NCBI RefSeq assembly: GCF_051020985.1
Contig: NC_134999.1
Location: 34,443,160 to 34,507,159 of the forward strand
Direction: 5' to 3'
Length of the DNA: 64,000 nucleotides
Source of the DNA: Nomia melanderi
Lineage: Eukaryota > Arthropoda > Insecta > Hymenoptera > Halictidae
Positions within the stretch are counted from its first letter, which is position 1. Every line of letters begins with the position of its first letter. The notes below the pieces were generated by a model that saw nothing but the letters and a program-made list of their open reading frames with translations, had not been told where the DNA came from and did no database searches. Positions 1 through 12,280 of this stretch are shown here, one piece after another. The translations under genes were made by a program, and so were the position numbers.

Positions 1-1206
1 CTACGCTGATTTGATTAACGTGTTGCCACAAGTTCCGCCGCTTGTGTGCACAATATTCGAACTCGCATCGAACCGCCCTCCTTAAAAAGTCTCTATCGTC
101 GACTTTCTCTGACTCTCAATCAGAAGATTCTCAACATACTTTATCGAACTCTTAACAGCTAAATAAAAACATCGGAAATTCCTTCTGTCTATACTTCAAA
201 CACCTACAGTGCATTTAACGCGATTAACTTATAATCCCTATAACAATTACAACAATAGATTATCCTCAGTTTCTTCAGATATCCATTATTCAAATGAAGC
301 TATTTATTTTCAAAACGAGTATTCAATGCTTCGAAGACATAAATAATTGCGAAACCAGTCTAGTATTCAAAACAATTAGTTTCATCGACCTAATCGAGCC
401 ACGAAGAACTACAATACTACGTTGCCAACAAATCAGTCAGCTCCCCTTCCTATAATCACGATTAACGCAAGATCCGAGCGATCGTCCCTAAAGATCTCCA
501 TGAAATCCAATTAAAACGAAGTGTCGGCAAACGAGGACAGCCCGAAGATAAGGTGTCCCCTCGATCGCGAGGTCGGACGAAGAAACTCGGGCAAAAATCC
601 GCGTCCGGCGATGCAAAAGTGGAAGCGCGCGACGGGGGTTGCGCGCGCGGAAGGGTGGTACACGCGAGCCTTCGAGGAGGACGTTTAACGTGGATGGCCT
701 CGGGTGTATAGCAGACGGTTCCACGGCGATAGCAATGTCACGGTGGCCACCGGAAATAGCCGGCACTATCAGCCACCCCGCCGGAAGAAGCGCCGTCACC
801 GCAGAAAGAGTTCCAATCTTCTATTCAGCGCGTTCTTCTTCGCCACCCTCTCCCCGCCGCTTCGGACCTACGACATTCTCTCACCCCCCGCCGCCCCTGC
901 TCGGTCACGGATCCCCGGTTGTGTTGGCCCGATACAACGTCCCGACGAGAATGGACCGGGGCCGTTTCCACCCCGAAAAGAAGGACGAAAGGGGTGGCCG
1001 GAGAAGATGGCCGGAAACACGAAAGAAAGCAGATGCCCGGACAACCCCGACTTATCTACGCTACCCCCTATCCTGTCCTTCTTTTCTCCCGTTTCTTTTA
1101 CGTCCACCTCTTCCGAGTCGCTCGCCACCCCCGACCCTTCCCGGCCCTCGGAATATTTCCGTGCGAGCTCGCGGTTGCCCTGTGTATCGGGGGTAACACG
1201 TATGTG
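1..1206. other. No gene seen; AT-rich then GC-rich spacer
   Basis: Bases 1 to about 480 are AT-rich without a recognisable repeat. About 490-1200 are GC- and CpG-rich with short overlapping frames on both strands, proline- and arginine-rich with no domain I recognise. No RNA gene was seen. Confidence 0.5.
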
Positions 1207-1683
1207 GTGGATTAAAGTCTAATTTTCTGTTCGTCTTAATATATGGTAATATGAATGATGTATACTATTAACCCTTTCAACTCTGTAGGCTCCGATATTG
1301 CACCAGTTATAATATTAAATGTTTTAATGAATCTTAAAGAAACTACCTTAAAATTATTCGATTTTTCACACATCCAAATTTTGTACTGACAAGGAAAATA
1401 AAAGATGGAAGAAATGTTGTAGCATTTCTAATTTTTGCTAGTGGATTAAAGTCTAATTTTTTGTTCGTCTTAACGCGAAATAACGATGGGAATATGAACG
1501 ATGTATACTATTAACCCTTTGAACTCTGTAAGCTCCGATATTGCACCAGTTACAATATTAAATGTTTTAATGAATCTTAAAGAAACTACCTTAAAATTAT
1601 TCGATTTTTCATACATCCAGATTTTGTACTAACAAGGGAAATAAAAGATCGAAGAAATCTTATAGTATTTCTAATTTTCGCTG
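1207..1683 (+). repeat. Tandem duplication containing part of a TTAA element
   Basis: Unit 1 (1207-1440, 234 bp) and unit 2 (1441 to about 1683) begin with the same GTGGATTAAAGTCTAATTTT and continue through a shared flank into the first part of a TTAA miniature element. Only the second copy continues to the element's right end at 1746. The repeat includes unique flank, so this is a local duplication and not two independent insertions. Confidence 0.85.
1268..1440. mobile_element. Truncated TTAA miniature element, family A
   Basis: Starts TTAA then CCCTTTCAACTCTGTAGG and matches the complete family A copies at 1511 and 4354 over about 170 bp. It breaks off at the duplication junction and lacks a right terminus. 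No coding capacity. Confidence 0.75.
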
Positions 1684-1746
1684 GGTATACTATAAAAATT
1701 AGTTGCAATTGTTGATTACAAAACAACCTGGAGTGCTAAGGGTTAA
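1511..1746. mobile_element. TTAA miniature element, family A, complete
   Basis: 236 bp including TTAA at both ends (1511-1514, 1743-1746). Left terminus CCCTTTGAACTCTGTAAG, right terminus CTGGAGTGCTAAGGG; the outermost bases are inverted repeats but imperfect further in. TTAA duplication plus CCC-starting termini is the hallmark of piggyBac-type transposition. There is no transposase, so this is a non-autonomous MITE-like copy. The superfamily assignment is inferred from the termini. Confidence 0.75.
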
Positions 1747-1927
1747 CGAATGTCGGTACTTCGCTGAGATCAAATTTCCATGTTTGACATACTAAATTAC
1801 GAACAAATGATTTCACTATTCTGCGAGAAATCAGTACATTTCCTTTCTCTATGATTTAAGCATTCAATCTTTAATTTAGCTGATGCAAATGGTTTTATAC
1901 TTTCAACAATCTTCGTCAAAGGGTTAA

Positions 1928-3135
1928 ACCTTGATCAATCGAATCATAAGAGTCGGAAGATGTTATAGATGATGAGAGATACGTAGTTTGAGGATAATGA
2001 TCATCGACGTTTAAGAAGTTGGGAGCTTCCTATTACCGATGAATGAATTGTTAACGGTGGACCATTGAAGAAAAGAATGACTGTGGTGTTCAGATCGATT
2101 GAAGAGCAGAGTTAATTCGCCACGCGTTAAAATAGGGGGCGTGGACGAGGGACGAGGAGGCGCGACTTCTCTTTTTCGTCGATTTCAGAGGACCGCGCGC
2201 CCCGTTCCTACTGGTAAGTAGCCGTAGCTACTAGGTGGAGGCTGCGGGTGATACATCATGGGGTGTCAACGAGTGTCCCCGTCGCTGTAATCTCGCATCC
2301 ATCAACCCCTCCGCAGGACGAAGGGACGTCCGTCCTTACGACGGTTCCCTGATCGATGTCCACCGTTCTCGAAGCAACCTCGAAGCCTCACCTACGACCC
2401 ACCACCCCACTAGTGCCTCACCTTCCACCGACGCGTCCCACCGCCCCTTCGGAATGCCGGGATCAATCGGTTTTTGTCGGCGGACCCGATTTTCATTTAT
2501 CTTTCCCTATCTGAAAGCTGGCAACGTCATCGTGACGCCTCCGTCACGTGGGTGTCCTTTGACCTTTCGCTCTTCCGCTTGGCGATAGTTTATTCTTCGC
2601 GAATATTCCGCTGGAATTCGGTGTTTCGCCTTTACCTTTGTCATTAGCGTGATCGTTCCAGAGGAAAGTGTTCGAGGGTTGTTTCCGAAGTATCGGGAAT
2701 TGAAAATCGAGGAATTGATGAAGAGGACTGTCTTCCATCTATGGATACTATACCGCGAATCCTGGAATAATAGAAATTCAGGGCGCAGCAGATAACTCGC
2801 TCGGAATTCGGCAATCAGTAATCATGTCGATCGTTACCCTGATTTATTGTGATGCTGGAATCCTTTGTGGCCACGCCGGTTAATCCTTCCCCATATTCGG
2901 GAGAGGTGACCATTCAATTACCACAGTCAGCCAGAGTTATGGCGGATCCTCTGGAAGCTGACAGCACCGGTAGGGATCGACTCGGTGTAATTAGTTGAAA
3001 ACGTTTGTACCGATGTCGTAAAACGTGCGGTAATTAGCACTTTAAGCGCCACGAATATCTTGACCATTTTTCTGTACTCTTATCCGTTTTAGTAAAATTA
3101 AGTCGCAACAATTATTCACTATTTAGCGTTACAAT
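1928..3135. other. No gene seen
   Basis: Mixed sequence. A terminus-like AAAGGGTTAA ends at 1927 with no convincing partner. About 2100-2600 is GC-rich with no recognisable product; the remainder is ordinary spacer. Confidence 0.5.
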
Positions 3136-3167
3136 CTTTGTATTACACTATTATCAACTTAGTTACG

Positions 3168-3411
3168 TTGACTCTTTGCACTAGACAATATTTTTCATGA
3201 AAAATATTCATTACTTTCTGACTAAATATTGACGATATCGCAACTAATACAATTGATTATCTTACATAGATTAAGAAACAGAATTATCTTACTTCGATGT
3301 TTCATGTGTTGATACATTAAATAAGGTTTAATATTGAATTGAAAATTTGAAAGTTTGCTGCGTCGAATCATTATGGCGACTGTAAGGCGCCTCTCGAGTG
3401 CAAAGGGTTAA
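3168..3411. mobile_element. TTAA miniature element, family B, old copy
   Basis: 244 bp. The left end TTGACTCTTTGCACT is a mutated form of the family B start TTAACCCTTTGCACTC. The right end CTCGAGTGCAAAGGGTTAA is intact. The roughly 80 bp before the right end match the other family B copies, including a TTTAATATT block and GCTGCGTCGAATCA. No coding capacity. Confidence 0.65.
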
Positions 3412-4253
3412 ACACTTTAATTCGACATCGATTGTCTTGCAAGTAACGATTGTTTCAAGTAATTCAGAAACGTTAGTCATCGGCGACTGACATGGCGTTT
3501 AACGTGTTAAGTTATTTACCCGGATCAAAGTTTCCACAAATAAATAGAAGCTTCCACAAACAAAAGGATCTGATTCGATTTAACTAGACCGGCAAACTCA
3601 GCCTCGTGCAATTTTCTGAGAAAATAGGGATTAAACAGAAACTTACTAACAGGAGGTAAATATTTCTCCGAGATCAACAAGGGAATTCTTAGCTGCGTTT
3701 ATAAATGCGCGAAGATCAACGGTATAGTTACAACAAACCGATTACAGGGGCAAGGATAACGACGCAGGACCTAGTCGCGTGTTCTACCTGGTCCTGCTAA
3801 TTACTAGTTAATCCTGCGCTCGAACGGCTGTGCTTGCGAGCCCGTAAAGCCAGGATTATGCTCGTACCGGAAGGATTATAGTAGTGTCCTTGATCCGTAA
3901 GACGCGAAGCATCGATCGCAAGTGTCCCCTAGGATGCGGCTCTCGTTTCCACGCCTTTCCGCTAATTTGCTTACAAGCACCGAGCACCTGACGATCTGCG
4001 ATCGAATTCTTCGACGCCGATCGTACCGAACGAAACGTTATAACTATCAATTGCGACGCTTCATCGTAAACCTAACCGTGTAATAAACGTAGAACTCCTT
4101 TCTAACCGAGTCAAATAGAATAAAATAGTTCCTTTAAAACTCAACAGCAAAAGGAATCGCAACGCAATGGATAAAACGGTCATGGCAAGCGATTAATCCC
4201 TTGCCCTATGATTTACTTCTCTGTTACGATCGATACGACTATTATATCAATGA
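3412..4253. other. No gene seen; possible degenerate TTAA terminus
   Basis: ATGGCGTTTAACGTGTTAA ending at 3510 resembles the right end of family E (31025-31269), but no matching left end is clear. The rest is ordinary spacer. Confidence 0.4.
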
Positions 4254-4729
4254 TTAACGCATTGCGTACCGGTAATGAGAAATCTCGTTTTTATGTAAAG
4301 ACACTTAGCTATGCAACTTCGCTAATTACCGCAGCATTGGAAAAATATAAAATTTAACCCTTTGAACTCTGTAGGCTCCAATATTGCACCAGTTATAGTA
4401 TTAAATATTTTAATGAATCTTAAAGAAATTACCCCAAAATTATTCGATTTTCCACACATCTAAATTTTGTGCTAAGAAGGAAAATAAGAGATCGAAGAAA
4501 TGTTATAGCATTTCTAATTTCCGCTAGGAATACTATAAGAATTAGTTGCAGTTGCTGATAGATTAGAAAGCAATCTGGAGTGCTAAGGGTTAATTCGAAT
4601 TGATTATCTGTTTAAAATATATTACATAACAATATATCTGAGTTTTTCTATGTACAGTGATATAAGTTGACCTCAGTGAAAATTGCCATCCGCAGTTTTC
4701 TGAAAATTAGCCGGTACGCAATGTGTTAA
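4254..4729. mobile_element. TTAA element, family F, interrupted by a nested family A copy
   Basis: Left end TTAACGCATTGCGTACCGG and right end CCGGTACGCAATGTGTTAA are inverted repeats of 19 bases with one mismatch, each including the TTAA. The interior is split by a complete family A element at 4354-4593. Without that insertion and one TTAA copy the outer element would be about 240 bp, similar to the other families. No coding capacity. Confidence 0.75.
4354..4593. mobile_element. TTAA miniature element, family A, nested
   Basis: 240 bp with TTAA on both sides. It is close in sequence to the copy at 1511-1746 across its full length, with left CCCTTTGAACTCTGTAGG and right CTGGAGTGCTAAGGG. Its position inside the family F element shows it inserted later. 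Confidence 0.8.
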
Positions 4730-6081
4730 TTAAGGAAAAAGAATTATAAGCATATTCTATATCAATCTTCACTCCAAAGTGTAGCAATTCATAACAGAAG
4801 AATAATATTTAATTTGAATTGAAAAGAATCGAGCGCGCGCCCATGCCAGTTCAATTCCGCCTGCACTCTGCGCCGCGTGTCTGACACGTTATTGTGAGGC
4901 AAAGGGTTAATCCGCGAAACTCGACGATTCGTCGCAGATAATCATTATCTGCTTCCGCCAGTTTTCGTTCTCGCTTTCTTGTTTTTTAATCGCCATTCAG
5001 GGAAGCGTCGGAACGTTCGCCGGATAATGTTCGCGAGCTTTGACGAGCTCGTCGAGACTTCCAGCCCCGAGCCGGGGGAATATTAGCGGGCCGGGGGCAG
5101 GGTATTCTTTAACGAACGGGGGAAGAGTGGGTTACGCGCGCGACGTGGGCAGAGGGGAAACAAAATTTTTCGTTGCAGCGACTCCGGAGCCGCGCGAGCG
5201 AGCGGGTTCCCTATTTTATTTCCATCCTCGCAACTACTCGACGTACCACGAAATTATTAAAGCGGTGGACCGTTCAAGCATCGCACAAGTGGCGAGCGCG
5301 CGCGCGAGCCCGAGCAAGCGAGCCGCGAGTTTTTCAGCGTGCTCGACCAAAAAATTTCGGCGGTATTACCGCGAGCCGGGGCGCAAGCGCCATTTTCCAA
5401 CCGCCCGCACCTCCGCCCCCGTACAGGTTCCCGCTCCCTCCCCCCTCCCCCCGTTTGACCGTGAATTATTCAAGAACCCGAAGACCCGACGAGGACTTCA
5501 TGAAAATTGCAGCCGCCGTGATTGCCGTGGTTCAGAGGGTGAAAGACAGACGGAGAAAGCACGCCGGGACCGAAAAGGGCGGAAGCGGGGCGGGTGGGTG
5601 AACGAGGACGGAAGGACTTTTTCAAATTTACCCCCGTACTGACGACGATCGAGGCGCCAACCTTCTCCCTTTTTAGCGACGCTTCTCCTTTTTAACCGTG
5701 CGTGCACGCTCGCCGCGAAATAGGGCGATTAAGTGTGTCGCGGCGGCACCGGATGGGAACGCGGAACGAGCTTTGTCTATAATTCAACGATAAACACCGC
5801 CGGGGCCGAGGGATGCGCGCTAGAGAGGGTTGAAAGCGTGTTTGTTTGCAAAACCGAACGGCTGAAAGCTGGATGAACGGGGAATCGATGTTGGCGCTGC
5901 TGGCCCTCGGGCAACAGGATCTTTCAGCGGGAAAGTGGAGTGCAAAGTCGTTTCAATAATTTTGTTAATCATTTTGTTAATCATTTAAGGGAGTGTCCGA
6001 TGAAGCTGGCGGATAGTTTTAGCGACACGAATGGAGTTTGAAGTTTACATTATTGACGCTTTGATTGCTGCGAAAAACGTT
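4730..6081. other. No gene seen
   Basis: A degenerate terminus GAGGCAAAGGGTTAA ends at 4910. Bases 5040-5640 are GC- and CpG-rich and open in two + frames at once (200 and 142 codons), giving arginine- and proline-rich products without any domain. I do not count these as genes. Confidence 0.5.
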
Positions 6082-6200
6082 TGATGTATTACTTATTCTT
6101 TCTGCAGCGAAGGTAAAGAGGAAGAATTACTAATTATTTGGTATCAAAATACTTACATTATATTATTACCTAGTTATTCGCACATTTCTTTTCTCATAAT
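6082..6200 (+). repeat. Dispersed repeat R, copy
   Basis: Shares with 10611-10689 and 32205-32310 an ordered series of blocks: TTATTCTTTCTG, GCGAAG plus a purine-rich stretch, then TTACATTATATTATTACCTA and GTTATTCGCAC. Copies are diverged and have no clear termini. All lie in the same orientation. A family relationship is likely but weak by eye. Confidence 0.4.
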
Positions 6201-6237
6201 TTTGAAACTCTGATCGGTGACCACCGTGGCAAACGTA

Positions 6238-6465
6238 TCAACCCTTTGCACTCCAGAAGTTTTCCACTAGTACTCAGTATTTCCTAATGAGATGCAGACA
6301 TTTTCTGGACTCACCGAGAAATCGCACGTACATTGAGAAAGAAAACTGTTTTCCGTCAATACTTCACATGTGAGTTATACAATATTTAATATTAAATATC
6401 AAACTCTACGATTTTGCTGTGTCAAATCAGCGGCCGAAAAGCGCCTCCGGAGTGCAAAGCGTTAA
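6238..6465. mobile_element. TTAA miniature element, family B
   Basis: 228 bp. Left flank is TCAA (decayed TTAA) followed by CCCTTTGCACTCCAG; right end CTCCGGAGTGCAAAGCG then TTAA. The termini are inverted repeats of about 12 bases with one mismatch. Interior blocks match the family B copies at 3168, 15799 and 36369. No coding capacity. Confidence 0.75.
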
Positions 6466-8111
6466 TAATCGATTCTTCCCTTAGTTTAAGGGTTGATTTC
6501 CCGAGGAGCGCGTTCAAGTCCCGTCGATCGGACTGTGCAAAACTTCGGGGTCGAAGAAACGTACCGGGCGACGTACAATCGATCAGCCGAAGTCCCCTCG
6601 TGTCGCCAACCCCTTAAACCCCTTAAACCCACCCACGGATCGCTGGGCGGTGTGTAAAGGGTGTGTTTAGAATCCGACAGCGGGGGTTTTAGAGTGGCGT
6701 TCGCCATGGCGATTCGTAACAGTCGTCGTTACGTACTCGGCATAATGCGGGAATCGTGTCGCGTTTCCGGAAGTCACCTACGCGGGATAAATGTTCATTT
6801 GACGAGGACATGTTCGACGAATTTTACCGTTCTCGGTGTCCCCGTCTTCGTTGGACGCTGGAACACCGAGGAAATAGAAAAATTTCGTGAATAGAATTAA
6901 TTAATTTACATACGAGGGTGGACACGGCTCGCTGTCGATTAAATAAAGGTAAATACAATGCGCTCGACGGTGTTGCGAGCACAGCAACACAATTACATGC
7001 GAGAATCTTTTAGTTGAATACCGAATTTCCTCCGCGAACGAAAGGGGAACGGGGGTGGTGGTACCAGACCAGCTCCCCCATGGGTAATAAAACGGCAATT
7101 TAATTCATACACTTGATAAACGCCGCGCTCACTGCCGCCTGACTCTGGGAAGCTGGCGAAAGTCAAACGAACAGAAGGGCTTATTTCGCAAATCATCGCC
7201 CAGCGATAATAAAGCACCGTGAACCGTGATTAAGAAGCTGGAAAGAATATGCTGTCTCTATAAATCTGAATATTGCGAGCTCGTGTTTCATCGATTGAAA
7301 CACGCATCATTAGTTCTGTAAATTCCTTTGTATCCTTCGAACATTCCCTCGGTTATCTAACGATAATTTTCCTCTTTCACCCCTTAATCTTTTTATTTCT
7401 CGACTGTACTCGATAAAATAACTTCGCCGTTAATAATCTAGTCGAAAAATACAAGAATTCGATACTCTCCTGTATCACCGTTTACTACGAATGTTAAAGA
7501 CTGATATAATAACATTCAATTTATGTTACTAAATAAATAACCTTTAAATCCCTCGAATTCCATTTAAAATTTAAAGTTCAATACGTTGTTGTAAAGAGGT
7601 TACAAACAAAAATCACAACGAATGATCAACTATAAGTCACTAACAAACACGGAATTTCACAAAAATATTTCAACAAACGGTAACAATAAATGAGAACCTC
7701 TCAAAGTCTCGCTGCAAAGACAATATCATTCTCCCGATACTATCACTGCGCAACATTTCCCAAGAAAAATCATCCCTCGCTGGAAACATAAATTATCCGA
7801 CGCATTAACCAACCGACCGAGGATCACCATAGAATCACCGCAATTCCCTCGGATCGATCGCGGTAGATCGGCGAGCGTGCGTCCCGCCGAGTCGCAAATT
7901 GAGAACCCGTGGCGGAGCGGGTCCGGCTGGGCCGCCTCTCGCCGAGGGGTTGAAACGAAGGTGAAGGGGGTTTTTCAGGGGTGCTCGCAGGGTGGTTAGT
8001 GGCATTCATCGCGATGCAGATGGCTTCCACCCTTCACGCCGGCTAGACGAAGAAGGGAAACGATCGTGGAAACGAGAAGGAAACAGGGGTTGGATGCTGC
8101 GCGTACGTGCA
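6466..8111. other. No gene seen
   Basis: A mix of moderately GC-rich and AT-rich (7240-7800) spacer. Short frames of up to 77 codons occur but none shows a recognisable domain or supporting splice context. Confidence 0.5.
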
Positions 8112-8392
8112 CGCATTTTTTCCCGCGTCTCTCCATCCCTCTCTCGTCGCTTGCCCCTCTCTCTCCCTCTTCCTCTCGTTCCGCGGTCTCCTCCCCTCTT
8201 TCTTGGCTTCTCTTCGTTGCCACTCTTTGCCCGTTTGTCACTCTCTTGCTCTTCGGCCCCTCTTTCACCCTCTTTTCTGCAGCCCTCCTCTCTTCTTCTT
8301 CTTCTTCTTCTTTCCCTCGTTTTTGATCCTTCTTCCCTCTTCCCGTTCGCTCGGCGTCATTCCTCCCTGTCTCTCCCTCTTCCTCGCTGATC
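8112..8392 (+). repeat. 280-bp polypyrimidine (CT-rich) tract
   Basis: Overwhelmingly C and T on the + strand, with TCTCTCCCTC-type runs and a pure (CTT)n block at 8291-8312. Neither coding nor a simple microsatellite. Long polypyrimidine strands can form triplex structures or act as GAGA-type binding regions when read on the other strand. Confidence 0.7.
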
Positions 8393-10610
8393 CGCGAACA
8401 CCGACGCGGTTCGAGCCAATCGCCGTGATCCGCGTTCTCCTCTCTTTCCCGCTCGATCCTCGTTCTTTCTCGACGGCAGCGAAACGTGGGCGAGCGCCTG
8501 GTCCGGCGAGCGTAATGGTGCGTGCGAGCCACAGGCGGATTAGTATCTTCGCGAGGAGAACGTGGTAACCATCGACGATCGACCGCCGGAGCGTGCGGCG
8601 GGAGAGACGGACGGAGAGGCCGAGAGGAGTTTTTGCCCGCCGCGATTGCCAGCGGTTGCCAATTAACGGGCCGGTGTAATTTGCTGGATAAACGATTCGT
8701 TTGTTTATTCCTCGGGCCCCGCGCCCGCATTCCGGCATCGGGAGCGGCGTGCTCGCTCGTTTTGTCCGGGAACAATGCCCGTTGAATTACAACTTGCCCC
8801 CGCTACTTGTAACACTATCGGAAGAATATCGGGCCGAGTTGTTTCTCGTTAATGCAGAACGTACCCGGCGCGCCGGTGTGATCCGCCATTGCGTGTCAAG
8901 TTAATATACCGATCATAATGGACGGGGACCAACGGAACCGGGGGAAAAAGGGGGATGATCCTATCAGTAGGTCAGCCCTGACCCCATAAGACGCGGACGG
9001 TGTCTATTCTCACACGAGCAACAATAATTGCCACCCGGTCCACGGTGACCGGTATTATATTGCGCGGACGAAACGGTTCGAACGCGGTTCTCCTCGATTA
9101 ATTCAACATCCTAAACGCCGTTCCCTAAGTATCACCTGCGGCTGATGAAAAATTCAGTGTCTCGTTCCAGCCCGGCCGACTCGACTCGAACATCATCTAT
9201 GAATCTTGATCACAATGCCGGACACTGTCCTACGGAGGGGCTCACCTTATCAACAGGCCAATCGTGGCCGATTCCAACCCCCGGCATCTCGCTGTGTTCT
9301 ATTCTCACGCGCCGCGACGCCCGACAATGATCGAGGCGTCCGCTTTACACGCACGATTTCGCCTAGGTCACAACACAGGATCCTGAACGTAACCTGGCCG
9401 TCTACGATTCGATCCTCGTTTACTTTGCGAGCACCCCCTGCTACCCTTCGATCGTCTTGTCGAGGTAGAAATACGGCGAGTATACTGGGTGTTCTGTTTT
9501 AATCGATTGTTGCCGATATCGTTCATCATCGGTGACATTCGGTTAGGTGACTTCAAAGGGTTCGCGATGTAACATCTAGAATGGTGTTTCTTAGTGAGTT
9601 TTTGAGAGTCTGTTAAACATTGAAATGATCTATTTCAAAATTCTATAGAAAATGTATATATTAGATAACACTAAAGCTAACAGACGAGTCAGAATGAACC
9701 ATTCTTGATGTCTTGCAATTATTAAAAAGGTAATAGATATTTATCTAAGGAATTGTTAAAGTAATTATCAATACACGAACTGAAATCAATTGAAGTCTCG
9801 ATAGAGCTGTTGGAGTTTCTACAGAGAAATTTCAAAAATTCAATTTAACTGGTAGCTAGTGTTAATAGCTATGAAAATAGCAACAGTCACGAGGAATAAG
9901 TCGGTTTTAGGAATAGAAACATGTATCTCCTGCAGGATCGAAGACGATTGAAAATATTGCAGGGTAACGGTGTAAAGCTTCATCGACAATTTCGAAGATG
10001 TTTGCTTGCACCGATCAAAATAGGACACACAGTATATCTCCGCCTAGATACAGCTCCCCGGCATTTACCTGTCACCTCGATGACGATTCTGACGAGGGTA
10101 TCTACCCTTCGTCGTCGTGCCCCCCGTCCTTGACGCGATCGGAGCAACGAGTCGTACGCCGGGAGGACCTGGAACCACGCTGGAATCGTGCCGAACTCGT
10201 CCACGAAATCGTGGAGCATCGCCTCGCGCATTGTCCCCCGGCGAACATAGAGAGGAGCAATTTATTGTGTATTTGAAATTATTCAGTCGAGTGGCTGCTG
10301 TCTGGCTTAGATGGCTACTTTGCACTTTCATTCGCTTTTAGTGGACACCGAACAAACGGGGTCCAGGGTGGAGACGATTGGCGGGGAGGCGTGACCCTAT
10401 TATTAATTAAATGGGGAACGCATTGGATAAACATCGTTGACCAGAACTTTTTAAACGCCTGTTAAGCCCTCCACTTCAATGAATGCGGCCAGTTCACCTG
10501 AACGGAATTTCTCTAAACGCCATTCCATTGAATCGCCGACGGTAACTTTCGTGGGGTAACGAACAATTAACATGCTCACTTGCAGGAGAATCTTCGCCGT
10601 TCCATATAAC
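8393..10610. other. No gene seen
   Basis: GC-rich from about 8400 to 9550 with overlapping frames on both strands, then AT-rich 9560-10030. No domain, RNA gene or clear repeat is visible. Confidence 0.5.
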
Positions 10611-10689
10611 ATTATTCATTCTTTCTATAGCGAAGATGAACGATAGAATTAATTATAGTAATTACATTATGACCTAATCGCTCGCACTG
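10611..10689 (+). repeat. Dispersed repeat R, copy
   Basis: Aligns by eye with the copy at 6082: CATTCTTTCTATAGCGAAGA, then AGAATTA, then AATTACATTATGACCTAATC. Partial and diverged. Confidence 0.35.
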
Positions 10690-12241
10690 GAAAATATCCT
10701 TATCCGACGGAGAACTTTCTATCGCAATCGTTATCCGGAAGCTCATCCTGTATCCGGTTAATACAGCGCGTAAATAAAAATCGGCGAATCCGGTTCACGC
10801 TGTCACGAATTTGATATGATAATAATATAAATTCCAATTACCAGGAAGACCGTGGCGGGGAAAATCCGCACCGCGCGGGGGAAAAGGTACACCCGGGGGA
10901 GTAATTATTTATCATCGATCTCGGTCCGCGGTGCTCATTAGCGCGCGTCCGTGCGCCGCGCCGCGCCGCGCCGCGCTGCGGCTCGGCTCGCTAGATTATT
11001 TCCTCCCCCCGTCGGCTCAGGAATCGTCACATTTTTCACGATGATTAATCGAGTCGACAAACGGGTTCGATCGCCGCGAATATAATCAATCGAGGTGGCG
11101 CGCGAAATAAATCGGGGCCCTCCTCTCTCGCCGCGATTTGCATATCCAGGAACGTGTCGCGGCGCTCGAGAGCGCGAGAGAACCGAACGCCGCCCCTTCA
11201 CCTTCGTCGAGTCTCTTTTTTCTTTTCTTTCTTTCTTTCTTTCTCTCTCTCTTGCGTTCTTTTCTTGTCTTTCTTTACAACGGGCGCACCGATTGTCATG
11301 AAAATTCGACGGTGGAGATGTAACGTGTCGGGCGCGTCAATGACGAGGCTCGAACAAGGGCCACGGGCCTTAGAAATGGGTTAGCCGGAGAGGGCTCGGC
11401 GAGACGCGAAATTGGCATAAATGAGATTGATACGACTTTAACTTACTCGACTCGTATGCTACGGGAGAAGCGAGGGATCGTCACCGGTGGATCCCGGGTG
11501 TCTATTTGGCCACTCGTCACGCCACTTTGCGCACGAGTGAAGAGACAAGACGGGAGGTGAGAGTCCGAGGCGCGGCCATGTCGATGACCAAACGATGCTC
11601 ACCTTCCCATTGTCGCACCAGCTGGAACGTGTTCCGCGGATAATGACGACGGAACGATCGCCTGCTGCACCTCGGACATCTTTGATAGGCATTGTTACGT
11701 CTCCATTACACGGCGACGCGTATAATCAAATATTGACAGTAATAGAATACTCACTATTAAACAGTGGATTTTTAACGAACGTTTATCCTGATTAGCTTAT
11801 AGAAAGCACGATCTATTCGAATTATGACACTCTACGCGAGTTTTATACGATACGACCAACTAGAAGGTAACATCTACCCCTATGTTTCTATATTCCAACG
11901 CAGGAGAGTCGTGTTACTAATGTTTCCTAATGTTCTCGAGCGAGTAATGTCATGAAAATATTCATCATTTATTTCCGAGCGTAGGTATATAGAAGGGTGA
12001 TACCCGGGAAGCGTGCAGGAAGTGAAAATTCAATGGCAAAAGGCGCTATCCGCGGCCGTGGAAGGGTGACAGCGCGGAATCTGGGAGCGGCGAGTGTAGA
12101 ACAAGTAATAAAATAATTTTAACGACCCGCTTGAATTATGCCCACGGTACAAATAATAATATCTGGCTGGCACGCATCCCCGCAATAAATATCGAACCGA
12201 GGGACCGCCCCCTTCGCCCTCCGCTGGCCGGTTTCCATCCG
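10690..12241. other. No gene seen; short simple repeats
   Basis: Contains a (CCGCG)n array at about 10955-10979 and a (CTTT)n/CT run at about 11215-11251. The rest is ordinary CpG-rich spacer. Confidence 0.5.
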
Positions 12242-12280
12242 TTCTCTCCCTTTCTCTATCTCTCTCTCTCTCCCTCTCGC
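12242..12280 (+). repeat. (TC)n tract
   Basis: CT-rich run with a short pure TC stretch, next to a GC-rich segment. Confidence 0.7.

Noticed and set aside
1743..1927. A further TTAA element between two TTAA sites
   Set aside because: The ends CGAATGTCGG and GTCAAAGGG are not inverted repeats and no second copy exists in the window.
5040..5642. 200- and 142-codon plus-strand frames
   Set aside because: Arg/Pro/Ala-rich, both open in the same CpG-rich segment, no domain or ATG support for the longer one.
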